The notes below the pieces were generated by a model. That model did not search any database, was not told the origin of the DNA, and worked only from the letters and a program-made list of their open reading frames with translations. DNA of 64,000 bases, from NCBI GenBank assembly GCA_910578395.1, contig CAJTPZ010000010.1, positions 1 to 64,000 of the forward strand. Reading direction: 5' to 3'. Of this stretch, positions 56,359 to 64,000 are shown in pieces. A program made the translations under genes and the position numbers. This DNA comes from an uncultured Muribaculaceae bacterium. Lineage in GTDB: Bacteria; Bacteroidota; Bacteroidia; Bacteroidales; Muribaculaceae. Each line of letters begins with the position of its first letter. Positions within the stretch are counted from its first letter, which is position 1.

Positions 56359-57915
56359 TTGAGACAGAATCAACGACAGACACCTCGCCAAAAGATGATA
56401 AACCTGATGTATATTGTCTTGACGGCCATGCTTGCTCTGAATGTTTCGAGCGATGTGCTTGACGGCTTTTCTGAAGTTGAGCAAGGTGTCTCACACTCAA
56501 CGGATAATGCCACTTCAAGAAATGAGATTCTGTTTGGATCGCTTGCTGACTTTGCTTCACGTAATAAAGACAAAGGAGGGGTATGGCACAACAAAGCCAA
56601 ACTTGTAAAGGCACAGGCTGACTCTATTAATAATATTATTGAATTACTTAAACTTGAGATAGCAAAGGAAGCAGGCGGCAAAGAATGTGATATTACAGAG
56701 ATAAGATCACCGGAAAACATTGACGCAGCATCGACAGTAATGCTCTCCCCCGTCAACCGAAAAGGAGAAAAGCTAAGAAAACTGATTGAACAATTCAGGG
56801 AATCGCTAAAGACCATGCACAACGATTCTCTAAAGCAAAAAGCTATCTTATCGATCCTGTCGACAGACAAAACAGCAGGCAGGGATGACGTCAAAAAAAA
56901 CTGGGAGGAGCATAAATTTGATAACAAACCTGCTATTGCCGCTATCACTCTGCTATCGCAACTACAGAATGACATCAGATATGCTGAAGGAGAAACTCTG
57001 TCAGAACTCATAAAGAACATCGATGCCGGAGAGGTGAGAGTGAATGAAATGAATGCCCTTGTTATCCCCCAGTCAAAAATGGTGATGCGGGGCAGCAATT
57101 ACATCGCCGATATTGTAATTGCTGCAGTAGACAGCACCCAACGTCCGACAGTGAGTGTGAACGGCGCAACTCTTGAAGCCGGACAAAACAGATACAGTGT
57201 CACAGCATCAGGCAGTGGAGAGGTAAAGTACAGCGGTATTGTGACTGTGGATCATCCAGACGGAACTAAATCGGAACATCCGTTCAATAGCAGCTATACT
57301 GTCATTGATCCAATGGCTACCGTTTCAGCGACCATGATGAATGTGCTATATTGCGGCATCGACAATCCGATCAGTATTTCGGTGCCGGGAGTGGCTCAGC
57401 ACGAAGTCGACGCAACAATAAGCAACGGCACAATAAAACGGCACGGCAACGGCTGGATAGCGCACCCTGAAAAAGCCGGTACAGAAACAGTCATCACCGT
57501 AACAGCAGAAATTAACGGAACACCTTATCAAGTCGCACAACACAAATTCAAAGTGCGCCGTCTGCCAGATCCTACCCCTTACATAGCATACACCGATGCT
57601 GCCGGAAATCCACAGGAATGTCGTAACGGAGCTATTCCCAAGCATGTATTAACATCATCAAATGGACTCAATGCCGCAATTGACGATGGTGTGTTGAATA
57701 TCGAGTTCAATGTCACAGGATTTGAAATTCTGTTTTTTGATTCGATGGGCAATGCAATGCCGGAGATGAGTGATGGAAGAAAATTCTCTCAACGACAAAA
57801 AAACGCGTTCAAGCGGCTTGGACGCGGAAAACGATTTTATATATCCAACGTGAAAGCCATCGGCCCGGACGGTATAGAGCGTAATCTGTCACCTCTTGAA
57901 GTTACAATCCAATGA
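56359..57915 (+). CDS. gldM: type IX secretion motor protein GldM/PorM
   Basis: A 518-residue protein with one N-terminal span and a long periplasmic arm of four beta-rich domains. The family start RQKMINLMYIVLTAMLALN is at residues 10-29. No ATG precedes that motif at a sensible place, so translation likely begins at TTG 56359 (MRQNQRQTPRQKM); an ATG at residue 13 would cut the conserved basic start. Ends by a 4-base ATGA overlap with gldN. Confidence 0.9.
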   Translation: MRQNQRQTPRQKMINLMYIVLTAMLALNVSSDVLDGFSEVEQGVSHSTDNATSRNEILFGSLADFASRNKDKGGVWHNKAKLVKAQADSINNIIELLKLEIAKEAGGKECDITEIRSPENIDAASTVMLSPVNRKGEKLRKLIEQFRESLKTMHNDSLKQKAILSILSTDKTAGRDDVKKNWEEHKFDNKPAIAAITLLSQLQNDIRYAEGETLSELIKNIDAGEVRVNEMNALVIPQSKMVMRGSNYIADIVIAAVDSTQRPTVSVNGATLEAGQNRYSVTASGSGEVKYSGIVTVDHPDGTKSEHPFNSSYTVIDPMATVSATMMNVLYCGIDNPISISVPGVAQHEVDATISNGTIKRHGNGWIAHPEKAGTETVITVTAEINGTPYQVAQHKFKVRRLPDPTPYIAYTDAAGNPQECRNGAIPKHVLTSSNGLNAAIDDGVLNIEFNVTGFEILFFDSMGNAMPEMSDGRKFSQRQKNAFKRLGRGKRFYISNVKAIGPDGIERNLSPLEVTIQ

Positions 57916-58997
57916 TACATATACACCCACGGAATATATTGTCAGCATTGACTCTGGTCTGGACAATTTTACTACCGTCGATTTTACCGGCACAAAACAA
58001 AAGTGAGTCAAGCGCCACAACCGTCACCCGCAGCAACATAGGCAATGTAGTCACCTCAAGACGTGACAGCCATGACAATAACAGCCGGAAAAACACAGCC
58101 GATACAAGATGGAATGCACCAAATCCCAACGTGGAATGGATGCGTATCATCTACCGCCAGATAGACCTTGACAATGAAAAAAACGCGGCACTGTATTATC
58201 CGGAATTGCCTATCGAAGGAAAAGAAAATTTATTCAGGCTTATATTACGCCTTATAACTGAAGGACAAATCGATGGATATGAATACCTTGACGGCCGAGA
58301 AGTATTCACCGGTGAATTCAAAATAAACAGATCAGAATTCCTTGACCGATTCCATATACCTTATACTGAGAAGAAAGGCAACGGCAACAGACCTACATTA
58401 TATGAAATCGACGAAAATGATGTGCCTGCCTCTGATGTACTTTCGTATTACTTTCTGGAACAATGGGAATTTGACAATATAAAGGGACGCACAACGGCCA
58501 AAGTGCTTGCCATATGCCCGATATTACATGAAACCGGTGATTTCGGCAACAGTCTCAAATATCCAATGCTTTGGGTAAAGATGGATGACTTACGCCCACA
58601 CCTGAGAAACACATCCGTTTTTGTTAATGACAATGATAATTCACCACGATACAGCTATGATGATTTCTTTGTAATGAACTTCTATGATGGGGAAGTATAT
58701 AAAACACGAAATGTCAGAAACAAATCCATGATGCAGCTTTATCCCGACGAGGATGCAAGAAAACAAGCGTCAGACAGTATACTCAATCGTCTTAAAGGAT
58801 TTGACAAATCATTATGGGTTCCCACACGTGAAGAAATAATGGAAGCGCGCAAAGCCAAAGAAGAACTTGGTGCCATACCGGAACGTAAAAAGAAAGAATC
58901 ATCATCGAGACGAAAACCTACACGTAGCCGTGGCTACAAACCAACAGACAGTTCCGGAAACAACAATACAATCAGAAGCGTGAAAGACAGGAAATAA
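57912..58997 (+). CDS. gldN: type IX secretion ring protein GldN/PorN
   Basis: A 361-residue periplasmic protein with a signal peptide ending near LPAQNK. The GldN hallmark VEWMRIIYRQIDLDNEKNA is near residues 75-95. Pairs with GldK in the periplasmic ring. The last 40 residues are basic and low complexity (KKESSSRRKPTRSRGYK). Its start overlaps the gldM stop. Confidence 0.92.
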   Translation: MIHIHPRNILSALTLVWTILLPSILPAQNKSESSATTVTRSNIGNVVTSRRDSHDNNSRKNTADTRWNAPNPNVEWMRIIYRQIDLDNEKNAALYYPELPIEGKENLFRLILRLITEGQIDGYEYLDGREVFTGEFKINRSEFLDRFHIPYTEKKGNGNRPTLYEIDENDVPASDVLSYYFLEQWEFDNIKGRTTAKVLAICPILHETGDFGNSLKYPMLWVKMDDLRPHLRNTSVFVNDNDNSPRYSYDDFFVMNFYDGEVYKTRNVRNKSMMQLYPDEDARKQASDSILNRLKGFDKSLWVPTREEIMEARKAKEELGAIPERKKKESSSRRKPTRSRGYKPTDSSGNNNTIRSVKDRK

Positions 58998-59002
58998 CTT
59001 AG

Positions 59003-60430
59003 TCATTCACTGATCATTGACGCATCCCAACCCCCACCAAGCGCCACATAGATACTCACAAGAGATTTCAATGCGTCACGTTTAGCTGTCGCAAATGCAT
59101 TTTGGCTGTTCATCAGGACCTTCTGTGCGTCAGTGACATTCTGAAAATCACAAGCTCCAGCTTTGTAGCTATCGACAGATGCAGAAAAAGCTTTGCGCGC
59201 ATGTTTCACCGCATCAGCCAATAAATCCACATGCCTTACTGAAGCACTGTAGGATGATATCGCATTTGAAGCTTCCTGATAGGCATTCAACACTGTAAGA
59301 TTATAGTCATCAATACCAGCCTGCAATGTTTCTTCGGCTATAACCCGCCCATATTTACGTCTGTACCCGTCAAATAAATTCCAGGAGACAGTCGGAGCAA
59401 ACTCCACTCCATAGGATTTACCACTAAACATATTGCCAACACTGCGGGCAGAAGTCGAAATTACTCCCCTGATTGAAAGATTAGGCAGAAATTCTTTTTT
59501 TGCGACACCAAGCGCAGCCGCATAAGAAGCCACAACACGCTCTGCCTCAACCACATCAGGGCGTCTGCGCAAAATATCGGATGGTATTCCCGATGCTATA
59601 AGCTGCCTGTAGGAAGGCCACGAAACCTTCCCTTTTACTTTAAGCGCATCCTTTATATCATCAGGATATACCCCAAGCAGTATGGCAATCGCGTTGATCT
59701 CTGAACGAACAGCATTCTCAGCGACTGGAATTTCCGCAAGAATGGAATAATATAGCGTAAGTGCCTGCGAAACCTGCAAGGAAGATCCGGCATCGGTCTG
59801 CTTACGGGACTCAACCGAGCGAACAATCCCAAGCTGACTTTTCGAGCGCTCATACAGAATGTCCAACTTTTCCTGAACAAGTCTCAGATTTATAAAGTGA
59901 GTAACCATCTCACCCGCCACCGAGAGCATGACACCAGCCCATTCAGCCTGTGTAGCCTGCCAGATTTTTTTCTTCTCATCGGCTTTCAATGCGATCTTGC
60001 CAAAGAGATCAACCTGCCAGCTCATGTCTATGCCAAGATCCCAATAACCTTCAATTTTAAGTCCTCCGGGAGTACCTTTGCGACTACCAGAAATTCGACG
60101 GCTCTTCCATCCGGCATAGAGATCAGCCTCAGGATAATATCCAGACTCTACTGTTTTGACCTGAGCCCGCGCGATATTTACACGTCGAGCGGCTTTGCGT
60201 ATATCATAGTTAGCCACCATCGCCGCTGTGACCAACGAATCAAGCAACTGATCCTCGAAGTTGCACCACCACCGGTCATCAACAGAAATGGCCTTACCAT
60301 CAACATCAGGTACAAAAGCCCACCTTACAGGCACTGAATCATTAAGATACTTCACATCGCTCTCCTGAGCCGACAATGAAAAGGCAATTAAAAGGAACAA
60401 ACCTATAAACCGGAAACGCATAATTTTCAT
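59003..60430 (-). CDS. TolC-type outer-membrane channel (OprM/NodT-like)
   Basis: A 475-residue outer-membrane efflux protein with two repeats of the coiled alpha-barrel: IRKAARRVNIARAQVKTVE in the first and LRRRPDVVEAERVVASYAAA in the second, typical of RND partner channels. The signal peptide ends near SLSAQ with no lipobox Cys, unlike most OprM members. No RND pump or adaptor is next to it, so its partners are elsewhere. Ends 6 bases from gldN stop on the opposite strand. Confidence 0.88.
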   Translation of the reverse strand: MKIMRFRFIGLFLLIAFSLSAQESDVKYLNDSVPVRWAFVPDVDGKAISVDDRWWCNFEDQLLDSLVTAAMVANYDIRKAARRVNIARAQVKTVESGYYPEADLYAGWKSRRISGSRKGTPGGLKIEGYWDLGIDMSWQVDLFGKIALKADEKKKIWQATQAEWAGVMLSVAGEMVTHFINLRLVQEKLDILYERSKSQLGIVRSVESRKQTDAGSSLQVSQALTLYYSILAEIPVAENAVRSEINAIAILLGVYPDDIKDALKVKGKVSWPSYRQLIASGIPSDILRRRPDVVEAERVVASYAAALGVAKKEFLPNLSIRGVISTSARSVGNMFSGKSYGVEFAPTVSWNLFDGYRRKYGRVIAEETLQAGIDDYNLTVLNAYQEASNAISSYSASVRHVDLLADAVKHARKAFSASVDSYKAGACDFQNVTDAQKVLMNSQNAFATAKRDALKSLVSIYVALGGGWDASMISE

Positions 60431-60452
60431 TTAACCAGAAATAATATGGATG

Positions 60453-60460
60453 CAAATATA
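60453..60460 (-). promoter_or_regulatory. probable tolC-like gene -7 element
   Basis: TATATTTG on the minus strand matches TAnnTTTG, 22 bases before the ATG; T-rich sequence at the -33 place. Confidence 0.45.
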
Positions 60461-60539
60461 ACATGAATATCCTACGAAAAGAATATTCATCGCAATGCAA
60501 AGCATAGTTCGCCGTCTCAAACCTAATTCTTTGTCCAAG

Positions 60540-60730
60540 GACACAACTAACCCACTATGTTTCAACACAGTCTATTTTTCTTGTACTTTTTTTTCCAATC
60601 CCTGTGAACTATTGTAGATCCACAGATGTTTTATAGTCAAAGCACAGATTACTTTTTCCATTGCAAGAAATGTGATAATGATTGGTTTATTAACGAACTG
60701 AGCGACCGTGAGGCCGCTCTTTTTGTTTTG
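60540..60730 (+). other. non-coding stretch ending in an orphan intrinsic terminator
   Basis: Between the two divergent genes, GAGCGACC (60700-60707) pairs with GGCCGCTC (60712-60719) around a GTGA tetraloop, with one mismatch, then TTTTTGTTTTG. There is no plus-strand gene before it, so it would end an unknown transcript or act as an attenuator for the gene at 60794. I find no perfect promoter upstream; a small hairpin CTGTG/CACAG is at 60602-60625. Region 60461-60793 contains no supported gene. Confidence 0.45.
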
Positions 60731-60768
60731 ACTATTTCCAAGTTGCAAACAACCACGCGGATTTTGTG

Positions 60769-60776
60769 TAATTTTG
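60769..60776 (+). promoter_or_regulatory. possible -7 element for the YczE-like gene
   Basis: TAATTTTG matches TAnnTTTG, 17 bases before the ATG at 60794; the nearest TTG is 23 bases upstream, longer than the usual spacer. Confidence 0.4.
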
Positions 60777-60793
60777 CAAAAATATTCATCAAG

Positions 60794-61555
60794 ATGCCCA
60801 ACAGTAACTTCAATTTGACAAAAGAAAAGATTATTTCCTTCCTTTGGCAGCATATACTACTGCTCGTTTCTCTATATTTCATGACTTTAGGTGTTGCACT
60901 ATGCGTTAGATCGAATCTTGGAAGCAGTGTAATTTCTTCCTGCCCTCTGGCATTTACGCTCGCCGGAACAAAAGGATATGTTCCAACACTGTCACTTGGC
61001 ACTTACACCAATATACTTAATGTATTTCTTGTAGTATGCCAGATATTGATATTGAGAAAGCGGTTCAAACCAGTACAGCTATTCCAGTTACTAATAGGAT
61101 TTGTGTTCGGCGCATTAATCGACCTTAACATGGCAATAACATCAATTTATGTGCCTGCTTCAATTCATGGACAAATATTTGAACAGTTCATCGGATGTAC
61201 AGTAATGTCAGCCGGAATTGCAATGGAAATCAAATGCGCATCAATCACTATGCCTGGAGAAGGGTTGCCTGTTGCCATTGCAAAGGTAACAGGCAAGTCA
61301 TTCGCCGATATAAAGATAATAATCGATATAGCACTTGTAATAGCCGCGATATCAGCCTGTTTGTTTTTCTTTGGACAATGGATGTGGAATGTAGTGGGAG
61401 CAGGAACTTTATTTGCCATGATATATGTAGGCGCGGCAGTAAAAGTTATTAGCCGGCATCTGGGCTGGTTTGACCGACTATTGAATTACAATCCTGAATT
61501 CCGCCGATATATATTCGGGCTGGCCCGCTTTCTATACAGTCAGGTAAGACACTAA
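60794..61555 (+). CDS. YczE/YitT-like integral membrane protein
   Basis: A 253-residue protein with five or six membrane segments; the start MPNSNFNLTKEKIISFLWQH at 60794 is chosen over an in-frame ATG at 60626 because the upstream 56 residues cover an apparent terminator and promoter. Family feature: LYFMTLGVALCVRSNLGSS, where small YczE proteins have ALMVKAGLGSSPW-like sequence. Role unknown; some relatives are regulators or transporters. Confidence 0.78.
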   Translation: MPNSNFNLTKEKIISFLWQHILLLVSLYFMTLGVALCVRSNLGSSVISSCPLAFTLAGTKGYVPTLSLGTYTNILNVFLVVCQILILRKRFKPVQLFQLLIGFVFGALIDLNMAITSIYVPASIHGQIFEQFIGCTVMSAGIAMEIKCASITMPGEGLPVAIAKVTGKSFADIKIIIDIALVIAAISACLFFFGQWMWNVVGAGTLFAMIYVGAAVKVISRHLGWFDRLLNYNPEFRRYIFGLARFLYSQVRH

Positions 61556-61602
61556 TTACAGTGGACATAGCATCTGCTATTCTTTTCATCGAATATTCTT
61601 CG

Positions 61603-61610
61603 TATATTTG
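61603..61610 (+). promoter_or_regulatory. probable ftsY -7 element
   Basis: TATATTTG matches TAnnTTTG, predicted start near 61617, leader about 27 bases. The -33 place has TTTTC. Confidence 0.5.
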
Positions 61611-61643
61611 CACTAAATAAAATTTGGAGTATAAAATTACAAG

Positions 61644-62621
61644 ATGGGGATATTCAATCCATTTTCAAAAAATAAAAAAGAAACCCTCGACAAGGGTCTT
61701 GAAAGGACAAAGCAAGGTGTGTTCGCCAAACTGACCCGTGCTATTGCCGGAAAATCTAAGATAGATGACGAAATACTCGATAATCTTGAAGAGGTTTTTG
61801 TGACATCGGATGTGGGCGTGGAAACGACGCTGAAAATCATTGACAGAATACAGGCGCGCGTTGCCCGCGACAAATATGTGGGTTTGGATGAACTGAACAA
61901 TCTTCTATGCGAAGAGATCTCAGAAATGCTCGCTGAAAATGACAACGAGGACACAAACGGCCTACAAGCTGATTTTACACTGGCAGAAGGCACCAAACGT
62001 CCTCATGTGATCATGGTCGTTGGTGTTAACGGTGTAGGCAAGACCACTACAATAGGCAAACTCGCCAATCTGCTGAAGAAAAGCGGGAATAAGATAATGC
62101 TCGGTGCAGCAGACACATTCCGTGCAGCTGCGGTCGAGCAACTTGACGTATGGGGAGAACGTGCAGGGGTACCCGTGATAAAACAGAAGCTCGGATCGGA
62201 TCCCGGTGCTGTAGCATTCGACACACTGTCGTCGGCAGTAGCCAATGATGTGGATGTTGTCATAATCGATACGGCCGGACGTCTTCACAACAAAAAGGGG
62301 CTTATGGATGAGCTCACCAAAATACGCAATGTTATGAATCGCGTTGTTCCCGGAGCGCCTCACGATATTCTGCTTGTGCTTGACGGCTCGACAGGGCAGA
62401 ATGCGTTTGAACAGGCCCGCCAGTTTGTTGCAGCAACTGAAGTAAACCAGCTTGCCATCACAAAACTTGATGGAACAGCCAAAGGCGGCGTTGTTATCGG
62501 AATAAGCGACCGCTTCAAGATACCGGTGAAGTATATCGGTCTTGGAGAAGGGATCGAAGACCTGCAAGTGTTTAACAAGCGGGAATTTGTAAAATCATTA
62601 TTTGGTAAAAAATCGGTTTGA
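61644..62621 (+). CDS. ftsY: signal recognition particle receptor FtsY
   Basis: A 325-residue SRP GTPase receptor. N domain to about residue 100, then G1 GVNGVGKTTTIGKLA, G2 DTFRAAAVEQL, G3 DTAGRL and G4 TKLDGTAKGGVV. The acidic A domain of enteric FtsY is absent, leaving a short basic start. Its partner SRP RNA is in the same window at 13.3 kb. It overlaps rimO by TTGA at its stop. Confidence 0.96.
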   Translation: MGIFNPFSKNKKETLDKGLERTKQGVFAKLTRAIAGKSKIDDEILDNLEEVFVTSDVGVETTLKIIDRIQARVARDKYVGLDELNNLLCEEISEMLAENDNEDTNGLQADFTLAEGTKRPHVIMVVGVNGVGKTTTIGKLANLLKKSGNKIMLGAADTFRAAAVEQLDVWGERAGVPVIKQKLGSDPGAVAFDTLSSAVANDVDVVIIDTAGRLHNKKGLMDELTKIRNVMNRVVPGAPHDILLVLDGSTGQNAFEQARQFVAATEVNQLAITKLDGTAKGGVVIGISDRFKIPVKYIGLGEGIEDLQVFNKREFVKSLFGKKSV

Positions 62622-63946
62622 GCGCATTGAAAAAGTCGGTCCGGAAGCATGAGGTCGACGTAGTGACGCTCGGCTGTTCAAAAAACCTAATTGATTCCGA
62701 GCGATTGCTGGGACGTCTTGCTAAAGCAGGAATAAAGGCATATCATAATCCTGATAAAATCGGCAGTGAGAGCGTGGTCGTGAACACCTGCGGTTTTATC
62801 GGCGATGCCAAAGAGGAGTCAATAGAGATGATCCTCGATCTTGTAGGAGCCAAAGAACGTGGCGAAATTGGAAAGATAGCCGTCATGGGGTGCTTGTCGG
62901 AACGTTACCGCAAGGAACTTGAAGAGGAGATACCTGAAGTCGACCGCTGGTTCGGCAAATTTGACTGGCCCGGAGTGGTAAAATGGCTTAATCCTTCTTC
63001 GGACGATACAATCGTCAAACCATGGGATCGTGTAGTCACAACACTCCCTCACAACGCTTATCTGAAGATATCGGAGGGGTGCAACCGCCGTTGTGCTTTC
63101 TGTGCAATCCCACTGATAACCGGCTCCCACAAATCAAGGCCTTTTGAAGAAATTGAAGATGAGGTAAGATCACTTGTCGACAACGGTGTGAGAGAATTCA
63201 ATGTAATCGCGCAGGATCTATCGAGTTATGGTCTGGACCTATATCATACACAAAAACTTCCGGAACTGATCGAGCGCCTCGCCAACATAAACGGCGTGGA
63301 CTGGCTGCGACTCCATTATGCCTATCCCTCACAGTTTCCTATGGAAATAATGGATGTAATGGCCAGAAACAAGAATGTTTGCAATTATCTTGATATCGCG
63401 TTACAACATATAAGCGACAATGTTCTTGGAAGTATGCGCCGTCACATCACATCGAGCCAGACACGGGAACTGCTTGCCGAGATGCGTAATAAAGTACCCG
63501 GGCTGCATCTGCGCACAACTCTGATGGTAGGGTTTCCAGGTGAAGGAGAGAAGGAATTTCTCGAGCTAATGGATTTCGCAAAAGAACAAAAGTTTGAACG
63601 CATGGGGGCTTTTGCATACTGCGAGGAGGATGACACATACGCTGCCCGAATGCTGAAAGACTCGGTTCCACCGGAGGAGAAACAACGACGTCTTGACGCT
63701 CTGATGGAGCTTCAGGAAGAAATCTCACTGGAAATCCAGAATCAGAAAGTCGGTCAAAAGTTACGGGTAATGATCGACCGTGAGGAAAATGACCATTATG
63801 TGGGTCGTACAGAATGGGATTCGCCCGAAGTCGATCCTGAAGTACTTGTAAAGAAGGGCAAAAAAGAGCTCAGACCCGGAGAATTTTACGAAGTCGTGAT
63901 TGATGAGGCAATGCCTTTTGAACTTATAGGCCATGCAGCTGACTGA
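62618..63946 (+). CDS. rimO: ribosomal protein uS12 methylthiotransferase RimO
   Basis: A radical-SAM enzyme that methylthiolates Asp88 of ribosomal protein S12. The 442 residues carry the UPF0004 part (VTLGCSKNLIDSER, NTCGFIGDAKEESIE, MGCLSERYRKEL), the radical-SAM cluster CNRRCAFCAIP near residue 155 and a TRAM domain at the end. No ATG or GTG fits; TTG at 62618 (overlapping the ftsY stop) or TTG at 62627 must start it. Confidence 0.95.
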   Translation: MSALKKSVRKHEVDVVTLGCSKNLIDSERLLGRLAKAGIKAYHNPDKIGSESVVVNTCGFIGDAKEESIEMILDLVGAKERGEIGKIAVMGCLSERYRKELEEEIPEVDRWFGKFDWPGVVKWLNPSSDDTIVKPWDRVVTTLPHNAYLKISEGCNRRCAFCAIPLITGSHKSRPFEEIEDEVRSLVDNGVREFNVIAQDLSSYGLDLYHTQKLPELIERLANINGVDWLRLHYAYPSQFPMEIMDVMARNKNVCNYLDIALQHISDNVLGSMRRHITSSQTRELLAEMRNKVPGLHLRTTLMVGFPGEGEKEFLELMDFAKEQKFERMGAFAYCEEDDTYAARMLKDSVPPEEKQRRLDALMELQEEISLEIQNQKVGQKLRVMIDREENDHYVGRTEWDSPEVDPEVLVKKGKKELRPGEFYEVVIDEAMPFELIGHAAD

Positions 63947-64000
63947 AGACAAGGATAACAACTGTAGAATTCCTGATCAAAAAAGCATACAGCCATTGAT

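Noticed and set aside
53207..58997. Gliding-motility locus
   Set aside because: Only the T9SS core is present; gliding-specific adhesin genes such as sprB are absent, so secretion is the safer call.
60572..60853. A 93-codon minus-strand frame upstream of the TolC-type gene
   Set aside because: It runs through the hairpin and the start of the YczE-like gene, has no recognisable domain and no promoter of its own.

Overview
This 64 kb window is chromosomal DNA from a gut-type member of the Bacteroidales, most likely Muribaculaceae or a close relative. The evidence is the Bacteroidota promoter form (-33 TTG/TTTG, about 19-21 bases, then -7 TAnnTTTG) in front of several genes, a type IX secretion core operon, fimbrillin/Mfa2-type lipoproteins, many glycoside hydrolases, a Rho with a very long disordered insert, a ComEC without its metallo-beta-lactamase domain, and a MutL with the divergent C-terminal motif seen in this order. 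I see no intact phage, insertion sequence, plasmid or CRISPR array. The family assignment is an inference from gene content.

Layout. 0-6 kb (minus strand): a packed operon radC - orphan ABC ATPase - nagB - GH2 lipoprotein, which pairs outer-surface glycosidase with glucosamine-6-phosphate catabolism. 6-10 kb (plus): aroE - yeiH-like - comEC. 10-18.9 kb (minus): mfd, the small SRP RNA just upstream of it, a GH43 / lipoprotein / PH-domain group, rho with an intrinsic terminator and long leader, and slyD. 18.9-23.5 kb (minus): asnS, an RluB-type pseudouridine synthase with a Gly/Tyr/Gln/Arg-rich N-terminus, and purB. 23.6-24.0 kb: tRNA-Val and tRNA-Leu, each with its own terminator, followed by a half-kilobase of apparently decayed coding DNA. 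24.4-36.5 kb (minus): a K+/H+ antiporter and a GltD-type oxidoreductase, tRNA-Gln, mutL, a MurU-like nucleotidyltransferase overlapping an AmgK-RapZ fusion (peptidoglycan sugar recycling), an Fsr-like exporter, DUF4954 and a GH43 lipoprotein.

36.5-43 kb: a gene-poor patch with a broken small secreted-protein gene, a tricorn-like S41 protease (plus), then a fimbrial pair and a possible 38-residue membrane peptide (minus). 43-50.8 kb: a glycerol-3-phosphate module, glpA-glpB-glpC-glpT-HAD phosphatase (minus), divergent from a DeoR-type glpR (plus), with two direct repeats at the glpA transcription start that look like operators. 50.9-59 kb (plus): a GH29 fucosidase and then the T9SS core porP/sprF-gldK-gldL-gldM-gldN. 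59-64 kb: an orphan TolC-type channel (minus), a non-coding stretch with an orphan intrinsic terminator, a YczE-like membrane protein, ftsY and rimO (plus).

The points most worth a second look are the AmgK-RapZ fusion beside murU, a T7 homopolymer frameshift that removes a signal peptide (37.24 kb), the SRP RNA with an apical loop that is not GGAA, candidate GlpR operators, the orphan terminator at 60.7 kb, the MutL endonuclease motif loss, and the 38-residue ORF next to the fimbrial genes.
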